A stretch of 45,193 bases of DNA from Helcococcus bovis (lineage in GTDB: Bacteria > Bacillota > Clostridia > Tissierellales > Peptoniphilaceae): the NCBI RefSeq assembly GCF_046035435.1, contig NZ_JBFNFH010000016.1; one strand, 5' to 3'. Position 1 is the stretch's first letter; each line of letters opens with the position of its first letter. Positions 43,032-45,193 of the stretch are shown in pieces. The position numbers and the translations under genes were made by a program. The notes beneath the pieces were generated by a model, which was not told the DNA's origin, did not search any database, and worked only from the letters and a program-made list of their open reading frames with translations.

Positions 43032-44159
43032 CTAATCTAACACTTCTAATGGATCAACTTTTGTTACACCTCTTACAGAAAATATTGCACCAACAAGTGA
43101 AATTACAACTATTATCAACGCTATTAATCCGTAAAATGTATAATTTGATTTAAATGGAACAGTCTTAGGTAAAAATATTTCTGAAACCAGATTTAATCCT
43201 AATCCAATTAATACACCTATCACACTTACTAAAAAAGTCTGATTAATTACAGATTTAGAAATATATAAGTTTGATATCCCCTGTACTTTCATTATTCCAA
43301 ATGTTTGTTTCTTTTGCATTGTTATAATATACATAAAGACACCTAGTACTATAGTAGATATTAGTATTAGAAATCCTATCATTAGTCCAAATGTAAGTAC
43401 TTGAGCTAAATATCCAGGAATTTCATTTATGAATTCGTCAATGCTTATTACATCATATTTTTCATTAGTTTTTAAATCATTTTCACCATGTACAATTATA
43501 CCAGCTATTCGCTCCGGAATATTTTGTGTAGCACCCGAAGTTGCATCAGTTTTATCATCATTTGATTCAGCATCATGTTTTACAAAACTTAAAATGTTTG
43601 GTGATGATTCATTTAATTCTGTATAAATAACTGAAGAAACATTGTATTTTGATTCTTTTGTAAATCCAACTATTTCATACTCTCTATCATTCATACTTAT
43701 TAACAGTTTGTCTCCAATTTCAAGTTTTTCTTCATCTTTAAGTGAAATTGAAGCTAGAACTTGATCTTTATTTTCAGGTTTTTTTCCTTCTATTATTTCA
43801 GGATAAGCCTTAGAATCTTGATTTAGTCCAATCATAGCAATGTTAATGGTATTTTCTTTAGATTCATTTGAATTTTTATATGCTACAACTCTTGCCAAAT
43901 TTATTGGTGAAATATCATAATTCTTTAAATCGTCAAGTGCCTTCTTATCCATCATTGATGCTGATAAATTTGAATTTGTACCTGATTTTAATACAATTTT
44001 ATTTGCATTCCACATTTCTACAGCTGTCACATTGTCTTTTGCAAGTCCATATGCTAAGCCAGTTAAGAAGAAAACTAGATATGAAATTAATACTACAATA
44101 CATATAATTAAAACAAATCTACTTTTCTCTTTTTTCATTTCTTTTATTGCTAAAAACAT
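43032..44159 (-). CDS. ABC exporter permease, FtsX/HrtB-like
   Basis: A 375-residue, four-helix MacB/FtsX-type permease. The first helix is at about 16-38 (FVLIICIVVLISYLVFFLTG), followed by an external domain of about 200 residues and the final three helices from about 255. KKQTFGIMKVQGISNLYI is the cytoplasmic loop typical of FtsX domains, and the tail ends VRGVTKVDPLEVL. The opening MFLAIKEMKKEKSRFVLI and LAYGLAKDN resembles HrtB of heme exporters and DevC-like proteins. First gene of the operon, divergent from a MarR regulator. Confidence 0.85.
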   Translation of the reverse strand: MFLAIKEMKKEKSRFVLIICIVVLISYLVFFLTGLAYGLAKDNVTAVEMWNANKIVLKSGTNSNLSASMMDKKALDDLKNYDISPINLARVVAYKNSNESKENTINIAMIGLNQDSKAYPEIIEGKKPENKDQVLASISLKDEEKLEIGDKLLISMNDREYEIVGFTKESKYNVSSVIYTELNESSPNILSFVKHDAESNDDKTDATSGATQNIPERIAGIIVHGENDLKTNEKYDVISIDEFINEIPGYLAQVLTFGLMIGFLILISTIVLGVFMYIITMQKKQTFGIMKVQGISNLYISKSVINQTFLVSVIGVLIGLGLNLVSEIFLPKTVPFKSNYTFYGLIALIIVVISLVGAIFSVRGVTKVDPLEVLD

Positions 44160-44179
44160 TATCTCTCCTTATTAATTTT

Positions 44180-44195
44180 ATATAATATATTATAT
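44180..44195. promoter_or_regulatory. AT palindrome in the exporter/MarR intergenic region
   Basis: A perfect 16-base palindrome ATATAATATATTATAT is embedded in a longer symmetric AT tract (44176-44206) between the divergent exporter and MarR genes. It contains TATAAT on either strand and so overlaps likely -10 boxes. This is the position expected for a MarR operator that controls both genes. Confidence 0.45.
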
Positions 44196-44268
44196 ATTAT
44201 ATATTAAGGAGTTGTATTTTACAACTATTAATGTTAGGATATATTTATGAAAAATTTATGAGGTATTT

Positions 44269-44697
44269 ATGGATTTTATATGTTTTATTAATATGTTTTA
44301 TAGATATGGCAAAAAACTTTTAGAAGAAATGTTGTCAGATAAAAATTTAAATATGCAAGAATTAATAGTACTTTTAGTTATTAATGAATCAAAAGGGATT
44401 TTTCAAAGTAAATTGCTAAATTTTACTGCTCTAGATAAAGGAAATTTCTCAAAATTTTTAAGACAACTTGAAAATAAGGATTTGATTTATAGAGTTGCAG
44501 GTGAAGAAATGATTGGACAAAATATGTGTTATCTTACTGAAAATGGTAAAAAATTAATTCCTCATTTAAAAGACACTCTTGATAAATGGCAAAATTCACT
44601 TTTAGAAAACATAGAAAATGAAAAGGTTGAAAATTTTAATAAAGTATCTAAGTCAATTTCAGAAAATCTTATTGAAAAGTTAAAAATAAAATGGTAA
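44269..44697 (+). CDS. MarR-family transcriptional regulator
   Basis: A 142-residue winged-helix regulator. The recognition region is about 27-90: LNMQELIVLLVINES, then FQSKLLNFTALDKGNFSKFL, and the wing EEMIGQNMCYLTENGKKLI. Helices at both ends would form the dimer interface. The start follows TGAGGT with a seven-base gap. It is divergent from the HrtAB-like exporter across 109 bases and is its likely regulator. Heme- or drug-sensing MarR proteins occupy the same position in streptococcal pef loci, which is suggestive only. Confidence 0.88.
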   Translation: MDFICFINMFYRYGKKLLEEMLSDKNLNMQELIVLLVINESKGIFQSKLLNFTALDKGNFSKFLRQLENKDLIYRVAGEEMIGQNMCYLTENGKKLIPHLKDTLDKWQNSLLENIENEKVENFNKVSKSISENLIEKLKIKW

Positions 44698-44861
44698 GAC
44701 ACTTTATTATCACAAAACTCCATCATTTTCAATCTTTCTTTTCATGGCATGCTTTACAAAAGATTTTCACATTTATCATATTCTTCCCATGTCTGGATAT
44801 TTGATATTTTACTTATTTGCTTCTTCCCTGATTTTTATAAAAACAAGTAAAGGTTCTTATC

Positions 44862-45110
44862 TTATGTTTTTTGTATATCTTTACGGTACTTTTTGATATA
44901 TGATGATAATCTCTCAGTACAATTATCAATCTGTGAGTTCATTTGTAAAATAAATACGCTACAATCTTTATCTACCAAATTATTCTTAAAAAACATTCTT
45001 GTCCGTTTAAGAAGAATTGAATAAAGGATAATAGCTTCAGCAGATAATCATTTAAATTCTTCTCCATCAACCAATATCTTCGGAACTTTTAAGAAATTAA
45101 ATCTTTCCGC
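44862..45110 (-). pseudogene. Decayed RepA_N-type replication initiator (N-terminal domain)
   Basis: One frame reads AERFNFLKVPKILVDGEEFK, then a TGA, then LSAEAIILYSILLKRTRM, FFKNNLVDKDCSVFILQMN and NCTERLSSYIKKYRKDIQKT to a stop. It follows the winged-helix RepA_N domain of plasmid and ICE replication proteins (RF..VPK.L....K.LSAEA...Y..LL.R...S.KN...D..). The TGA stands where the family has an aromatic residue. No start codon, C-terminal part or other plasmid gene is visible. The neighbouring 44,700-44,860 and 45,111-45,193 hold no recognisable gene. Confidence 0.7.
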
Positions 45111-45193
45111 TTATCTGTTATAGAAATAGTGAAATTCAATCGTTTTACCTACATTCCTTAAAATTCATAAATAAAAAAACGATAATTTTACTC

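Noticed and set aside
44160..44268. Short AT repeats as a CRISPR-like or tandem-repeat array
   Set aside because: The pattern is one overlapping symmetric AT tract with no spacers; it is better explained as an operator/promoter region.
44700..44860. Cys-x-x-Cys containing scrap (FCKACHEK) on the minus strand
   Set aside because: The frame is interrupted by several stops, and the motif alone is too short to assign an HNH or zinc-ribbon protein.

Overview
This is a very AT-rich window whose gene content (DUF4317 protein, PepT, AGCS symporter, ECF S component, YSIRK and NPNTSD surface-protein signals, Ugp- and Afu-type ABC importers) fits a low-GC Gram-positive anaerobe. I would place it in the Peptoniphilaceae (Tissierellia), for example near Helcococcus or Parvimonas, but the genus cannot be fixed from this sequence alone. 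Almost every gene is on the minus strand, which suggests that strand is co-directional with replication. No rRNA, tRNA, CRISPR array or intact insertion sequence was seen.

Layout, left to right. 1-1.7 kb: gpmA and a frameshifted PD-(D/E)xK-type nuclease. 2-7.4 kb: a five-gene operon transcribed leftwards (ATPase, two permeases, an MBL-fold hydrolase and a lipoprotein binding protein of the glycerol-3-phosphate/sugar class). 7.5-10 kb: a stand-alone PASTA protein, an aminoglycoside-phosphotransferase-like kinase and CtlX. 10-13.9 kb is a decay zone holding a truncated CorA-like transporter, a double-hairpin repeat, a sulfatase pseudogene without its catalytic segment, a small membrane protein and a frameshifted cell-wall-anchored amidase. 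14-18 kb: an ECF S component, then an operon of L-cysteine desulfidase, class I glutamine-amidotransferase-like gamma-glutamyl hydrolase and APC permease. 18-21.3 kb: an orphan SsuB-type ATPase, pirin and a divergent MFS exporter. 21.3-30.3 kb: GNAT, S9 peptidase, MATE, AGCS symporter, PepT, aminotransferase and a HAD hydrolase, a peptide and amino-acid catabolism cluster. 30.7-33.1 kb: DUF4317, a miniature YSIRK/NPNTSD surface protein with an in-frame TGA, and a DJ-1/PfpI protein. 33.2-40.5 kb: Gfo/Idh/MocA oxidoreductase, YesN-type response regulator and YesM-type histidine kinase, next to an AfuABC-like ABC importer. 40.6-42.1 kb is a second decay zone with a frameshifted unknown gene, a chromate-transporter gene carrying four in-frame stops, and a PspC scrap. 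42.3-44.7 kb: an HrtAB/MacB-like ABC exporter with a divergent MarR regulator. 44.9-45.1 kb: a decayed RepA_N plasmid/ICE replication initiator.

How the genes fit together. The cell appears to live on peptides and amino acids (PepT, S9 peptidase, AGCS, APC, cysteine desulfidase, CtlX) plus imported sugars or phosphorylated sugars (two ABC importers, one beside a two-component system of the type that senses external sugar phosphates). The most interesting intact loci are the possible gamma-glutamyl-cysteine/glutathione-to-H2S operon, the MBL-fold enzyme inside the Ugp-like operon, and the two-component/AfuABC/oxidoreductase locus. At least seven broken genes, most of them encoding surface proteins, transporters or mobile-element functions, indicate ongoing genome reduction; a few single-base frameshifts could instead be assembly errors.
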